This document shows, piece after piece, positions 7,578-16,235 of a stretch of DNA of 64,000 nucleotides. The stretch's first letter is position 1, and each line of letters begins with the position of its first letter. Both the position numbers and the translations under genes were made by a program. This DNA comes from Eubacteriales bacterium (GTDB lineage: Bacteria > Bacillota > Clostridia > Lachnospirales > Lachnospiraceae): NCBI GenBank assembly GCA_030524785.1, contig JAUNFZ010000003.1, positions 1 through 64,000 on the forward strand, in the 5' to 3' direction. Below the pieces are notes generated by a model. That model did no database searches, was not told the DNA's origin, and saw only the letters and a program-made list of their open reading frames with translations.

Positions 7578-8681
7578 ATGTGGGAGTATTACTCTCCGGT
7601 AAGAATTGTGTTCGGACCAGGAACAATCAGGGAACTTCCTTCGTTGGTTCGCAAATCTGGATGTAAAAAGATTCTTCTGTTCTCGAGAAAATTAGAACGT
7701 CTTGATGCGGGAGTGCGGGATGTCCTTCACTCCCTGCGGGAACAGACGGCATATGTTGTGGATGATATCCGGCCGGAACCGGATTTGACAGAACTTAATA
7801 AAATAATAGAACATATATCCGGCCGAAGCTTTGACTTAGTGGTGGCAGTCGGAGGGGGCAGTGTTATTGATTCGGCAAAAGCGGTTATGGCCGGATATGC
7901 GAATCATGCAGATATGAAAGATTTGTTTCAGCATGCGTCTGAATTTAAAAACCGGCTGCCTCTGATTGCCATACCGACCACAAGCGGGACAGGAAGTGAG
8001 GTTACCAGGGCGGCTGCCCTTACCTGCCAGGGTGTTAAACAGCCGGTTTTTAGCGATATTCTGTACCCATCCACTGCGATTATAGATCCAGAGCTGACCA
8101 GAAGCTGTCCTCCAATGCTTACCGCAAGCTGTGGCTTTGACGTGCTTGCCCATGCGGTAGAGTCATTAATGCATCGAAATGCAAATCCGATATCAGAGAG
8201 TTTGGCAAAAGACGCTGTCAGGCTGTGCGTAAAATTTTTCAGGCAGGTTTATGATTGCCCATATGATGCAGAAGCCCGGACAGCAATGAGTGAAGCGTCG
8301 GTAAAAGCTGGGATGGCAATAGCTTCCAGCGGCTGTAGCGCTGCGCATGCGTTTTCTTATCGGCTGTCTTCGGATTATGGGATTCCTCATGGGGAAGCCT
8401 GTGCATTTTTGCTTGACGGACTTGTAAGTCTTTGCACAGAATATGATGGACGTATGGACTCTATTGCGATGGAAATTGGTTTTGACAATGGGATTGCTTT
8501 TTCAAAGTGGATCTTAGAATTAAAGCGACATATGCATATACGGAATTCTATGGGGGAATTTGGCGTGGCTCAGGGTGAAGAAGCAGACCTGGTAAGCGCC
8601 TGTGTTGATTCTCTCATTTTAAAAAATCACTATTTCCCAATCACAGAGGAAATGATATGGAAAATAACAGGGAGGTTTTGA
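7578..8681 (+). CDS. Iron-containing alcohol dehydrogenase
   Basis: A 367-residue member of the type III, metal-dependent dehydrogenase family (1,3-propanediol dehydrogenase/maleylacetate reductase group). Seen: the NAD(P) motif GGGSVIDSAK (92-101), PTTSGTGSEVT (133-143) and metal ligands Asp188, His192, His257 and His271 (GIPHGEA). The start lies six bases after the binding-protein stop with only a weak GA-rich ribosome site, suggesting translational coupling. In the cluster it could oxidise the imported sugar or reduce an aldehyde released after cleavage; the sequence does not decide. Confidence 0.9.
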   Translation: MWEYYSPVRIVFGPGTIRELPSLVRKSGCKKILLFSRKLERLDAGVRDVLHSLREQTAYVVDDIRPEPDLTELNKIIEHISGRSFDLVVAVGGGSVIDSAKAVMAGYANHADMKDLFQHASEFKNRLPLIAIPTTSGTGSEVTRAAALTCQGVKQPVFSDILYPSTAIIDPELTRSCPPMLTASCGFDVLAHAVESLMHRNANPISESLAKDAVRLCVKFFRQVYDCPYDAEARTAMSEASVKAGMAIASSGCSAAHAFSYRLSSDYGIPHGEACAFLLDGLVSLCTEYDGRMDSIAMEIGFDNGIAFSKWILELKRHMHIRNSMGEFGVAQGEEADLVSACVDSLILKNHYFPITEEMIWKITGRF

Positions 8682-8683
8682 GG

Positions 8684-9799
8684 GTGAAAACGATTAACAT
8701 AGCAGTAATAGGGGCTGGATGGATTGGGGATATTCATTGTGAATGTTATACAAGAGTGATTCCTATGATACGGGAGGCTAAGATACATCTGCATACAGTG
8801 GCCGACATTTACGAGCCTAATGCAGTGAAAGCAAAAAATAAGTACGGTTTTGAACGACATGTTACAGACTGGAGAGAGGCTGTTCTTAATCCGGAGATTG
8901 ATTTGATAGATATCTGCGTGGATAATAAGTTTCACAGAGAGATCGCAACGGAGGCATTTAACAATGGAAAGCATGTTTTCTGTGAAAAACCGTTGGCATC
9001 AGATCTTGAAGAAGCAGAGCTTATGGAAAAAGAAGCGCAGGAGTCCGGTATGATAAATGTAATTGATTTCAATTACCGGAAGGTGCCTGCCCTTGCCCAG
9101 ATTAAACAATTAATTGATGCAGGGGCGTTAGGGAAAATTTATCATATTAAGGGGATGTTTCTTCAGGATTTTGGTTTTACGTCCCCTATGACATGGCGAT
9201 TTAAAAAAGAGCAGTCCGGTGGGGGAAGCATTATTACTATGGGAGCGCATGTAATTGATGCGGTGCGTTTTCTGGCTGGAGAAGTAGAGGAAGTCAGTGC
9301 GCTGGGGCAGACCTTTATCGAGGAAAGAGAGATTCCGGGAACGGGAAAAAGGGATACCTGCGATGTTGATGATGCCATGACAGTGCTCTTAAAATTTAAA
9401 AGCGGTGCCATTGGAATGTTGATGACATCCTGGCTGAGTCATGGCTGCAAACATCATCATGAAATTGAGATTTATGGAGAAAAGGGGAGCGCCCGTTTTA
9501 ACAGTGAGCGTTTAAACGAGATAGAGCTTTTTCTTGAGGATGACAACCCGGCCCTTAACGGAAAAAGGACAATTCTGATGGGTGCTGGAAATCCTTATGG
9601 GGATATGTTTAATCTGAAGACAGGAATGGGAATTGGAATAAAGGAAAGCTTTACAATTCAAATTCGGGATATGCTTTCGGCAATAATTCATCATGAGAAG
9701 GGAAGCCCTTCGTTTAGCGACGGTGTGATGACGGAGAGGATTTCCTCCGCAATTATTAAGGCGGCCGATACGCATCAATGGGTAAAGGTTGGTGAATAA
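8684..9799 (+). CDS. Gfo/Idh/MocA family oxidoreductase
   Basis: A 371-residue NAD(P)-dependent sugar or inositol dehydrogenase-like protein. The N-terminal Rossmann fold has VIGAGWIGD within the first 20 residues, EKPLASDLEEAE carries the conserved EKP lysine, and the C-terminal alpha/beta domain includes GGGSIITMGAHVIDAVRF, with the likely catalytic D and H. I chose GTG at 8684 because GGGAGG ends eight bases before it. An ATG at 8657 with a weaker site would add nine residues and overlap the upstream gene. A likely role is oxidation or epimerisation of a cyclic sugar in the same pathway. Confidence 0.88.
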   Translation: MKTINIAVIGAGWIGDIHCECYTRVIPMIREAKIHLHTVADIYEPNAVKAKNKYGFERHVTDWREAVLNPEIDLIDICVDNKFHREIATEAFNNGKHVFCEKPLASDLEEAELMEKEAQESGMINVIDFNYRKVPALAQIKQLIDAGALGKIYHIKGMFLQDFGFTSPMTWRFKKEQSGGGSIITMGAHVIDAVRFLAGEVEEVSALGQTFIEEREIPGTGKRDTCDVDDAMTVLLKFKSGAIGMLMTSWLSHGCKHHHEIEIYGEKGSARFNSERLNEIELFLEDDNPALNGKRTILMGAGNPYGDMFNLKTGMGIGIKESFTIQIRDMLSAIIHHEKGSPSFSDGVMTERISSAIIKAADTHQWVKVGE

Positions 9800-9857
9800 A
9801 CATAAAACAGATGAATCATACCGTGGACATGTGTTTTGACTTCAAAATGAAAAACTC

Positions 9858-9887
9858 TTGACGGTTTCGGCAAAAATGCTGTACTCT
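9858..9887 (+). promoter_or_regulatory. Possible own promoter of the FadR-type regulator
   Basis: TTGACG at 9858-9863 and TACTCT at 9882-9887 with an 18-bp spacer, in the 131-bp gap before the regulator. The -10 is poor and no TTGGTNNACCAA site is present, so the regulator may not repress itself here. Confidence 0.4.
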
Positions 9888-9930
9888 GGATTTGGAAGAA
9901 AAAGGAAATTGGTCGACAGGAGGATATCCA

Positions 9931-10668
9931 ATGCAGGACAATCAGCAAACGGGGCGGAGTAGCAGCCTGGATAAAACTTTAAATATGATATTTGAGTATA
10001 TAAAAAAAAATAATCTGAAATATGGGGATCGTCTGCCTTCTGAACGTGATTTCGCAGAAATGTTTCATATTGGCCGTCAGGCTGTCAGGGAAGCAACACA
10101 TGTGTTACAGTATTTAAATGTAATTGAGATAAAAAAGCAGGGTGGAATGTTTATCTGCGGAGAGGAAAAGTTTAATAGTCTGGATTACTTTAACATTTAT
10201 ATTCAGATCGGGCAGCTCCCGCTGACGGATATCTATGAAGCCCGCCGTATTCTTGAAGTGGAATGTATTTCCCTTGCAGCCCAAAATATGTCTGACGACA
10301 AAATCAATGAGATCTCTGACATTGTGCAGAGGGCGTCTGTAGACGATCCTAAAGAATTTGCCGAAGCAGACAGGATTCTTCATCAGGCTATTTGTGAGGC
10401 GACAAATAACAAGGCACTGCAGATTCTGATGCGAACGGTCCACTCCTGGAGCGGAGTCAGCCGTAATTATTCCACTACATTTCGGGAGGCGCGGGAATTA
10501 AGCCATATGGATCACAACAACATCATTAATGCTTTGAAAAAACATGATGTAGAAGCTGCAAAGAAAAGCATGGATGTACATATTCAGCATTTGGCAAAGA
10601 TCAATTATATTGGAGAGAAGCTGGTGAAAGATGTGTTGGGCGAAATGTGGCCTGCTGATGAAGCGTAA
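9931..10668 (+). CDS. GntR family transcriptional regulator, FadR subfamily
   Basis: A 245-residue regulator. The N-terminal winged helix-turn-helix has the GntR signature YGDRLPSERDFAE and GRQAVREAT (31-55). The C-terminal all-helical FCD ligand domain carries the metal-site pattern Asp147, His151, His195 and His217. FCD regulators bind organic or sugar acids and usually repress. ATG 9931 has AGGAGG seven bases upstream, whereas an upstream in-frame start at 9892 does not. The three TTGGTANACCAA sites at 1950-2191 match the operator type of this subfamily, so it most likely controls the cluster from 2224; its ligand is probably a pathway acid. Confidence 0.92.
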   Translation: MQDNQQTGRSSSLDKTLNMIFEYIKKNNLKYGDRLPSERDFAEMFHIGRQAVREATHVLQYLNVIEIKKQGGMFICGEEKFNSLDYFNIYIQIGQLPLTDIYEARRILEVECISLAAQNMSDDKINEISDIVQRASVDDPKEFAEADRILHQAICEATNNKALQILMRTVHSWSGVSRNYSTTFREARELSHMDHNNIINALKKHDVEAAKKSMDVHIQHLAKINYIGEKLVKDVLGEMWPADEA

Positions 10669-10710
10669 GAGGGCATTTGCGTTCGTTTTAAATTGAGTCT
10701 TATATAAAAT

Positions 10711-10729
10711 GTGTACATAAGACGTACAC
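10711..10729. promoter_or_regulatory. Inverted repeat upstream of the subtilase gene
   Basis: GTGTAC and GTACAC are separated by seven bases, 34 bp before the protease start. A TATAAT at 10739-10744 lies between it and the ribosome site. This is a candidate operator; the binding protein is unknown. Confidence 0.4.
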
Positions 10730-10762
10730 TCCTGCCAGTATAATGCTGCAGGGAGGGATTTT

Positions 10763-12577
10763 ATGGCAACCGATCAAAAAATAGAAAATTTGTTGAATCT
10801 GGCTCTGGAAGCTACGCCAAAGGAACGTAAAAAGTCGCTAACGCTGGATGTGGGTTATGACGCCCGGGACAGAGAGTGGAAATTGATTATAAAATATTCC
10901 GGCAGTCTCGAGCCGCTGCGGCAGCAGGGGATTCAGATTACTGAACTGTCCGGAGGGTATGCAATCGTTACTGCGCTTCAGTCCCAGATTTTGCAGATTG
11001 CGGCCTGGCCGCAAATTGAATACATTGAAAAACCAAAGAGGCTGTTTTTCTCTGCCAGGCAGGGAAGAACGGCCTCTTGTATGGATGCACTGCAAATTGC
11101 AGAGGGGCTGCCTGCGGGTTCAAAAGAAACGGAGCGGGCGCTGCTGGGCCAGGGGATTCTGATTGCAGTGATTGACTCTGGGGTAGATTATACGCATCCT
11201 GATTTTAGAAACCCTGATGGCAGCAGCCGTATTCTTGCAATCTGGGATCAAAGCGTGCCGGGAAATCCGCCAAAAGGGTATCGCCTGGGGACAGAATACA
11301 CAAAGGCACAGATCGACGAGGCTCTGAGCAGCGGCCAGCGCCTTCCTGTTCGGGATTTAAGCGGACACGGAACGGAGGTGCTTGGCATTGCGGCGGGGAA
11401 CGGGCGGGCGTCGCTCGCAGGCAGTGCAGAGCAAAGTTTACTCGGACCGGACAGGGGCGTTGCACCATTGTCCTATCTGCTGGTGGTGAAGCTGGGGAAT
11501 CCGGTTCCCGATTCCTTTCCGAGAACTACGGAGCTGATGCAGGCCATCGACTATGTTTATCGAAAGGCGCAGGAATTTGCGCTTCCAGTGACGGTCAATC
11601 TGAGCTTTGGAAATGTTTACGGGCCGCACAATGGAACTGGTCTTCTGGAAACATATCTGGCAGAGATGGCCGGGCGCTGGCGCTCTGTGGTATGCGTGGG
11701 GACAGGAAATGAAGGAAATACTGCCGGACATACGTCGGGCCGGCTGGAACAGACGTCCCGTCCGCAGCCGGGAGGTGTGCTGGAGATTGAACTTGGGGTA
11801 GCGCCATTTGAGAGTACAGTCAACGTGCAATTATGGAAAGCTTATGCGGACGATTTTGATGTTTCGCTGGTGCATCCAAACGGACAGGTGATCGGACCGC
11901 TGCCCCAGAACCTCGGACCGCAGCGATACCTTGCGGGAACAACAGAACTGCTGATTTTTTATGGGAAGCCGAGCCCTTTCAGCGTGTCTCAGGAAATCTA
12001 CTTTGATTTCTTGCCGCAGGGGGAGTACATTGACAGCGGCGTCTGGCGCTTTCGCCTGGAACCCCGAAGAATTACAGAAGGAAGGTTTGATATGTGGCTG
12101 CCTCAGGCGGAGGTGCTGAATCCGGGTACGCGCTTTTATAATCCGAGTGTGGAGAATACCCTGACGGTTCCTGCAACAGCCAGAAATATTATTGCAGTGG
12201 GGGCCTACGATTCCCGAAGCCTTACTTATGCGCCCTTTTCCGGACGGGGAAACCCGCCGGGCGAACCTTTGCCGTCCGGTTCCACAGCGGTAAAACCGGA
12301 TATTGCAGCTCCGGGCGTAGGTATACGCACAACGGCTGCAGGCGGCGGATATACGACCGTTACGGGAACTTCCTTTGCCGCTCCTTTTGCCACCGGAGCC
12401 GCCGCCATGCTGATGCAGTGGGGGCTTGTCAATGGAAATGACCCATATCTGTACGGAGAGAAGGTTCGCGCTTATCTGATTCGCGGCGCACAGCCGCTGC
12501 CGGGGGCAGGACTTGCATATCCCAATAATCAGGTGGGGTATGGGACGCTGTGCGTGAGGGAGAGTTTACCAGGGTAG
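10763..12577 (+). CDS. Subtilisin-like serine protease (S8 family, Csp-like)
   Basis: A 604-residue subtilase with an intact triad: Asp138 in VIDSGVDYTH, His202 in SGHGTE and Ser537 in GTSFAAP, plus the oxyanion asparagine in VGTGNEGN. No signal peptide is visible. The first 100 residues look like an intramolecular prodomain, and a large jelly-roll-like insertion splits the catalytic domain between the Asn and Ser motifs. This architecture is that of clostridial Csp germination proteases and their many paralogues, which act in spores or the cytoplasm. All three catalytic residues are present, so it is not a CspA/CspC-type pseudoprotease. GGGAGGG precedes the start. The gene stands alone. Confidence 0.9.
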   Translation: MATDQKIENLLNLALEATPKERKKSLTLDVGYDARDREWKLIIKYSGSLEPLRQQGIQITELSGGYAIVTALQSQILQIAAWPQIEYIEKPKRLFFSARQGRTASCMDALQIAEGLPAGSKETERALLGQGILIAVIDSGVDYTHPDFRNPDGSSRILAIWDQSVPGNPPKGYRLGTEYTKAQIDEALSSGQRLPVRDLSGHGTEVLGIAAGNGRASLAGSAEQSLLGPDRGVAPLSYLLVVKLGNPVPDSFPRTTELMQAIDYVYRKAQEFALPVTVNLSFGNVYGPHNGTGLLETYLAEMAGRWRSVVCVGTGNEGNTAGHTSGRLEQTSRPQPGGVLEIELGVAPFESTVNVQLWKAYADDFDVSLVHPNGQVIGPLPQNLGPQRYLAGTTELLIFYGKPSPFSVSQEIYFDFLPQGEYIDSGVWRFRLEPRRITEGRFDMWLPQAEVLNPGTRFYNPSVENTLTVPATARNIIAVGAYDSRSLTYAPFSGRGNPPGEPLPSGSTAVKPDIAAPGVGIRTTAAGGGYTTVTGTSFAAPFATGAAAMLMQWGLVNGNDPYLYGEKVRAYLIRGAQPLPGAGLAYPNNQVGYGTLCVRESLPG

Positions 12578-12717
12578 ATTCTAAAAAGGTGTCTGCTTAC
12601 CAATATCAGACAGCAGGAAGCTATGCATATTATGTAGAAGGTTGTTTATAATGATGCCTGTAAAAATAAGGCTTTGGGGATGGTAAAGTGCGAGGCGGTA
12701 TGGTACAATAAATTTGT

Positions 12718-12944
12718 ATGTATGAGGAATTAATGATAAAGAACTAGAGACCGCTGCTATTCTGGAAGATGCAAGTGCTAGAGCGTCCTCTAACCAAGGC
12801 AGACGACACAACGGACGATGCAACGGCGACTGCGCCAACTGTTCGCTTCACTACGGCTACCGATACGGTAGATGGTATTACGGGCATGACCATGTACACG
12901 GTTGCAAATTCGGTGGTAGCAGAGGCAGTGGCAGTATGGACTAA
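12718..12944 (+). pseudogene. Frameshifted small Cys/His/Tyr-rich protein gene
   Basis: The frame starting at ATG 12718 reads MYEEL and soon meets TAG. After one base is lost near 12733 the next frame continues openly to TAA at 12942: DKELETAAILEDASARASS, then RRHNGRCNGDCANC and HYGYRYGRWYYGHDHVHGC. The composition (Cys pairs, Tyr/Gly/His runs) is that of a real small protein of about 75 residues, not random sequence, so a one-base deletion is the simplest explanation. The 63-codon frame at 12769 overlapping it is a shadow. I do not recognise the family with certainty; similar tails may recur in small uncharacterised proteins of gut Clostridia. No close ribosome site is seen at 12718. Confidence 0.55.
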
Positions 12945-13042
12945 GGAGGCACAAAACTAGTCCCGCCCATCAGGGCAAAAAAGCAAAAGAATTGGAATGG
13001 ATTGACCGCATTGAAGAATTTGAAACTTTCATGAATGATTAA
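12943..13042 (+). pseudogene. Possible start-less remnant of a small ORF
   Basis: After an AAGGAGG at 12943-12949 an open frame encodes SPAHQGKKAKELEWIDRIEE and ends in TAA at 13040-13042. The stretch looks protein-like (amphipathic, charged) but no ATG, GTG or TTG sits at the expected distance from the ribosome site, so its start seems lost. It lies directly before the repeat-protein gene and may be part of the same decayed unit. The rest of the 490-bp gap before 13068 shows nothing else. Confidence 0.3.
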
Positions 13043-13067
13043 ACGCCGAATAAAAGGAGGGATTCAG

Positions 13068-14948
13068 ATGGCTAAAAAAGGCGGCGGAGGTGGCAAGCGA
13101 AGTTTTTGGGATAATCCCTTTGGCGGTATGTTTGATTTTAACCGAGATGGCAAAGAAGATTTTGTTGAACGATGGCTTGCCTTAAAAATCTTTGAAGAAT
13201 GTACCAAGGAACAAGAACACCACGACTATTCTGATGATGACATCGATTATTCCATTTTGGACGATGACGATGATTATTCCGTTGATACTTCCTGGCGTGA
13301 TTTTTGTGAAGACGGTTCAGAGTTTGATTTAGCCCCTGAAGACTATGAAACCGAGGAGGAATATGAAGAAGCTCTTGCAAAAGCAAAAGAAAAAATTGCA
13401 TGGCGCGACACCTGCGAGGACGGCAGCGAATACGGCTTAGATCCCGAAGACTACGAAACTGAGGACGAATATAACGAAGCTCTTGAGGAAGCCAGAACTG
13501 CATGGAGGGACACTTGTGAGGACGGCAGCGAATACGGTTTAGACCCCGAAGACTACGAAACTGAAGATGAATATATGGAGGCTTTGGAAGAAGCCCGGAA
13601 TGGCGGATTTTCAGGTGCCGCACCATCTATCTCGCTCAGGGTCTCCATTGAGTGGCCGGCTCTTGATAAGTTGGAAGAAATCAAGGAAGAAAACTATCCG
13701 AACAAACGAAGGTTCAACGCAGCGTATACCCTTGCAAATGAGTTCCTTTGTTACAGTAATAAGGAAGCTGAGCGAAGGGACAAGGCCTGCTGCCAGTTCA
13801 TCATCGACAATGCTGACAAAATAACGGCGGCGAATTACCTCTCCAACGAGGGAGGTTTCCTTTATGCACAGGCGATCAAGGACAACTTCCAACTTCCCGT
13901 ATCACTCCCCGACGAGGACGAATACAGGGAGTACGAGTTATCAAATACGCTCTGCAAAATTGCGAAACGAAATATAGCCTTGTCGTTTGAAGTTTGGCAA
14001 TGGGCATTGACAACATTTCTGCCATACATACAGTACGCAGACGGTTCGCTTTCCGAACTGACAAGTTCCGTGATTGATGACCTCTACAATTTTCCGGAAA
14101 ACTACAGAACAGAGCTTGCCCGATATATGGACAAACATCCAGACTTTATGGAAAAGGTTGTGGACGCAAAGGCTGAAATGCCAAGCAACCTTAATGCACT
14201 TATTGCTGCAGCATTGCAGGACGGTCTAATGAACACAGCCCTCGCCCTGTTCAGGCGTGGTTTGGTCCAGGCGGGTGACGATTGGAAGAAAATCAACAGG
14301 TTGGCCGACGGTATCATCTCCCGGTGCAAGAACTATAACGAACTCGAATCTGCCGAATACTTCAAACTGCATATGCTCCCACTTATCAAGGCAATCAACA
14401 TCGGTATGGTGCAGGACGAGATTGGCGAGTGGGAAAAAGGACTTAATGACTATATTAGCCAGGTGGAAAGAAACTGTGAGCAATACGCCTACACACGCAA
14501 GAACGCTTGGAGAAAGACTGTTCCTGACGGCTCAAAATACGGTTTAGACCCCAAATATTACGATTCTGAGCAGGAATATCAGAAGGCCTATGATGCCCGC
14601 CGTGACGAAAAACGCCAGAAAGAACGTGAACAACGAAAGCAGGAAGGCTTGAGACTTCAAAGAGAACGTCAGCAGCATTATGGGGAAGAAAAGCGTATTG
14701 AAGCTGAAAAAGCTCGTGTAGATGATAAAATTTACACTTTCTGTGGGGTTGCGTTCCCTCATGCCCTACGCCCTTACAGCTACAGAACAGAAGACCCGAC
14801 AATCAAGGTAGGCGATGAAGTTCTTGTTCCGGTGGGCGATAAGGAGACAAACGGAATAGTCGTTTCAGTCGGACAATATATGCGAATTGCTGCTCCATAC
14901 CCCGTCGATAAGACAAAGTTTATTATTTGTAAAATTGACAGCAAATAA
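13068..14948 (+). CDS. Acidic repeat protein of unknown function with a C-terminal PriA-like beta domain
   Basis: A 626-residue cytoplasmic protein. After a Gly/Lys-rich start and a short acidic stretch come three copies of a 34-36 residue repeat built on WRDTCEDGSEYGLDPEDYE (DNA copies at 13293, 13401 and 13503, the last two 102 bp apart and nearly identical). A fourth, diverged copy (WRKTVPDGSKYGLDP) lies at 14508. The middle is helical. After a charged coiled-coil-like stretch rich in Glu, Arg and Gln, the last 70 residues (IKVGDEVLVPVGDKETNG, then IAAPYPVDKTKF) look like a small beta-barrel similar to a domain near PriA-type N-termini. The start has AGGAGGG. I cannot assign a function. 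Its surroundings (a broken gene, Fic, HxlR) suggest an acquired region. Confidence 0.8.
   Translation: MAKKGGGGGKRSFWDNPFGGMFDFNRDGKEDFVERWLALKIFEECTKEQEHHDYSDDDIDYSILDDDDDYSVDTSWRDFCEDGSEFDLAPEDYETEEEYEEALAKAKEKIAWRDTCEDGSEYGLDPEDYETEDEYNEALEEARTAWRDTCEDGSEYGLDPEDYETEDEYMEALEEARNGGFSGAAPSISLRVSIEWPALDKLEEIKEENYPNKRRFNAAYTLANEFLCYSNKEAERRDKACCQFIIDNADKITAANYLSNEGGFLYAQAIKDNFQLPVSLPDEDEYREYELSNTLCKIAKRNIALSFEVWQWALTTFLPYIQYADGSLSELTSSVIDDLYNFPENYRTELARYMDKHPDFMEKVVDAKAEMPSNLNALIAAALQDGLMNTALALFRRGLVQAGDDWKKINRLADGIISRCKNYNELESAEYFKLHMLPLIKAINIGMVQDEIGEWEKGLNDYISQVERNCEQYAYTRKNAWRKTVPDGSKYGLDPKYYDSEQEYQKAYDARRDEKRQKEREQRKQEGLRLQRERQQHYGEEKRIEAEKARVDDKIYTFCGVAFPHALRPYSYRTEDPTIKVGDEVLVPVGDKETNGIVVSVGQYMRIAAPYPVDKTKFIICKIDSK
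13293..13606 (+). repeat. In-gene tandem repeat, about 102-108 bp period, three copies
   Basis: Units start at 13293, 13401 and 13503. Copies 2 and 3 encode almost the same 34 residues but differ at synonymous sites, so the repeat is maintained at protein level. A diverged fourth unit lies at 14508. Confidence 0.85.
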
Positions 14949-15072
14949 TCTGAATGATTAACGCATTTTAATTTTTCTCATGCCTTTTAATTCCAAACAG
15001 CGTACCCACCAAGGCGCACAGCACGAAATCACAGTGCGGGATAACCGTACAATTTATAACTGAATAAAGCGA

Positions 15073-15135
15073 AAAGGGCTTCCGAAGTCAGCACTTGATA
15101 TGCTCACACATTGACCTCGAAAGCCCTTATTTTAA
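15073..15135. terminator. Bidirectional stem-loop between the repeat protein and Fic genes
   Basis: AAGGGCTTCCGAAGTCA pairs with a downstream arm ending GAAAGCCCTT, followed by ATTTT. It lies between convergent genes ending at 14948 (+) and 15150 (-) and can serve both. The 200-bp gap holds nothing else recognised. Confidence 0.65.
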
Positions 15136-15149
15136 GGGCACTGCTTTCT

Positions 15150-16160
15150 TTAGCTTTGGCGCTTTCTATACTTCTGATTCTTGCTGTTTGGCTTATCGGG
15201 GATCGTGCGCTCAATCAGTTTCTGCTCCAGGGCAGGATTCAAGTAGTTCTTGCGGAAGGTCGGTTTGTGAGAAAGCCCGAGCCGTTCCATAAGCTCTGCT
15301 GCCGCGAGCGTTTCATCGCCGAGAGCGGAGAGAATCCGATCAATCGAGGTTTTGTCTTGGTCGGTTACTTGGTCGCTATCTTGATCGGTACTGCGGCCAA
15401 CAATCGTAATCTCCGTCAGGCTATCGCGAATGATCTCAAGCATCAGCTCTACAAATCCTGCGCTGTCTGCCTGCTTGTCAGCGGCACCGAGAGCATCGTA
15501 GTATTCTTTCTGCCGTGACTGAATCAGTTCTTCAACCGGCAGCCAGAAGAATATTTCCTTCCATTTGCCCAGCAGGAGACTGTGCCACATCCGTCCCATG
15601 CGGCCGTTACCATCTGCGAAGGGATGAATAAATTCGAATTCATAATGAAAAACGGCACTTTTAATTAACGGGTGAAGTTCCGAGGCCTGATACCATGCAA
15701 ACAGGTTGTGTATATGCTCTGGCACAAATTCCGCCGGAGGGGCCATGTGGATCAGCACCTCGCCATCAAAGACGCCTACGCCCCCGGAGCGAAACCTGCC
15801 GTTCTCCGATACAAGACCGCTCATCATCAATTTGTGCGCTTTGAGTAGATTATCCACGGATGCAGGGTTTAACTGCAGCATCAGTTCGTAGGCTTCATAG
15901 GCATTTTGGACCTCTTTGATTTCATTAGGATTTCCAAGCACACGCTTGCCGTCAAGAATTGCCGTCACCTGCGAAAGCGTAAGAGAATTATGCTCAATCG
16001 CAAGAGAGGAGTGGATTGTCCGGATACGATTCTCGCGCCGCAGATGTGGGTTGATGGTTCCTTCCTGCAACACAGTAATACGACCGACTTGTTCGCTGAT
16101 CTCCGCAATTAGGGATGTCATTTTATCCGTCACGTGAAATGGCGGTTTATAGTCACTCAT
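15150..16160 (-). CDS. Fic domain protein (probable AMP transferase)
   Basis: A 336-residue class II Fic protein. The canonical active-site loop HPFADGNGRMGR (179-190) has catalytic His179 and the phosphate-binding and metal residues intact. The N-terminal helix SSLAIEHN (51-58) carries the inhibitory glutamate Glu56 that blocks ATP in self-inhibited Fic proteins. The C-terminal region (about 265-336) looks like a winged helix. Fic enzymes transfer AMP to hydroxyls of target proteins; this architecture is common as a stand-alone regulator or toxin-like gene with unknown targets. The start follows GGAGG on the minus strand; a form from 16196 would add 12 residues with no site. Confidence 0.92.
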   Translation of the reverse strand: MSDYKPPFHVTDKMTSLIAEISEQVGRITVLQEGTINPHLRRENRIRTIHSSLAIEHNSLTLSQVTAILDGKRVLGNPNEIKEVQNAYEAYELMLQLNPASVDNLLKAHKLMMSGLVSENGRFRSGGVGVFDGEVLIHMAPPAEFVPEHIHNLFAWYQASELHPLIKSAVFHYEFEFIHPFADGNGRMGRMWHSLLLGKWKEIFFWLPVEELIQSRQKEYYDALGAADKQADSAGFVELMLEIIRDSLTEITIVGRSTDQDSDQVTDQDKTSIDRILSALGDETLAAAELMERLGLSHKPTFRKNYLNPALEQKLIERTIPDKPNSKNQKYRKRQS

Positions 16161-16235
16161 TTGCACACCTCCATTTTTGTTTTCATTTCTCCTCAACTAA
16201 ATTATGCCGTGTTTTACCATCTTTTGTTTTCAAAT

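Noticed and set aside
12769..12960. 63-codon plus-strand frame
   Set aside because: Low-complexity Thr/Ala/Val reading in the wrong frame; the neighbouring frame gives a coherent Cys-rich protein.
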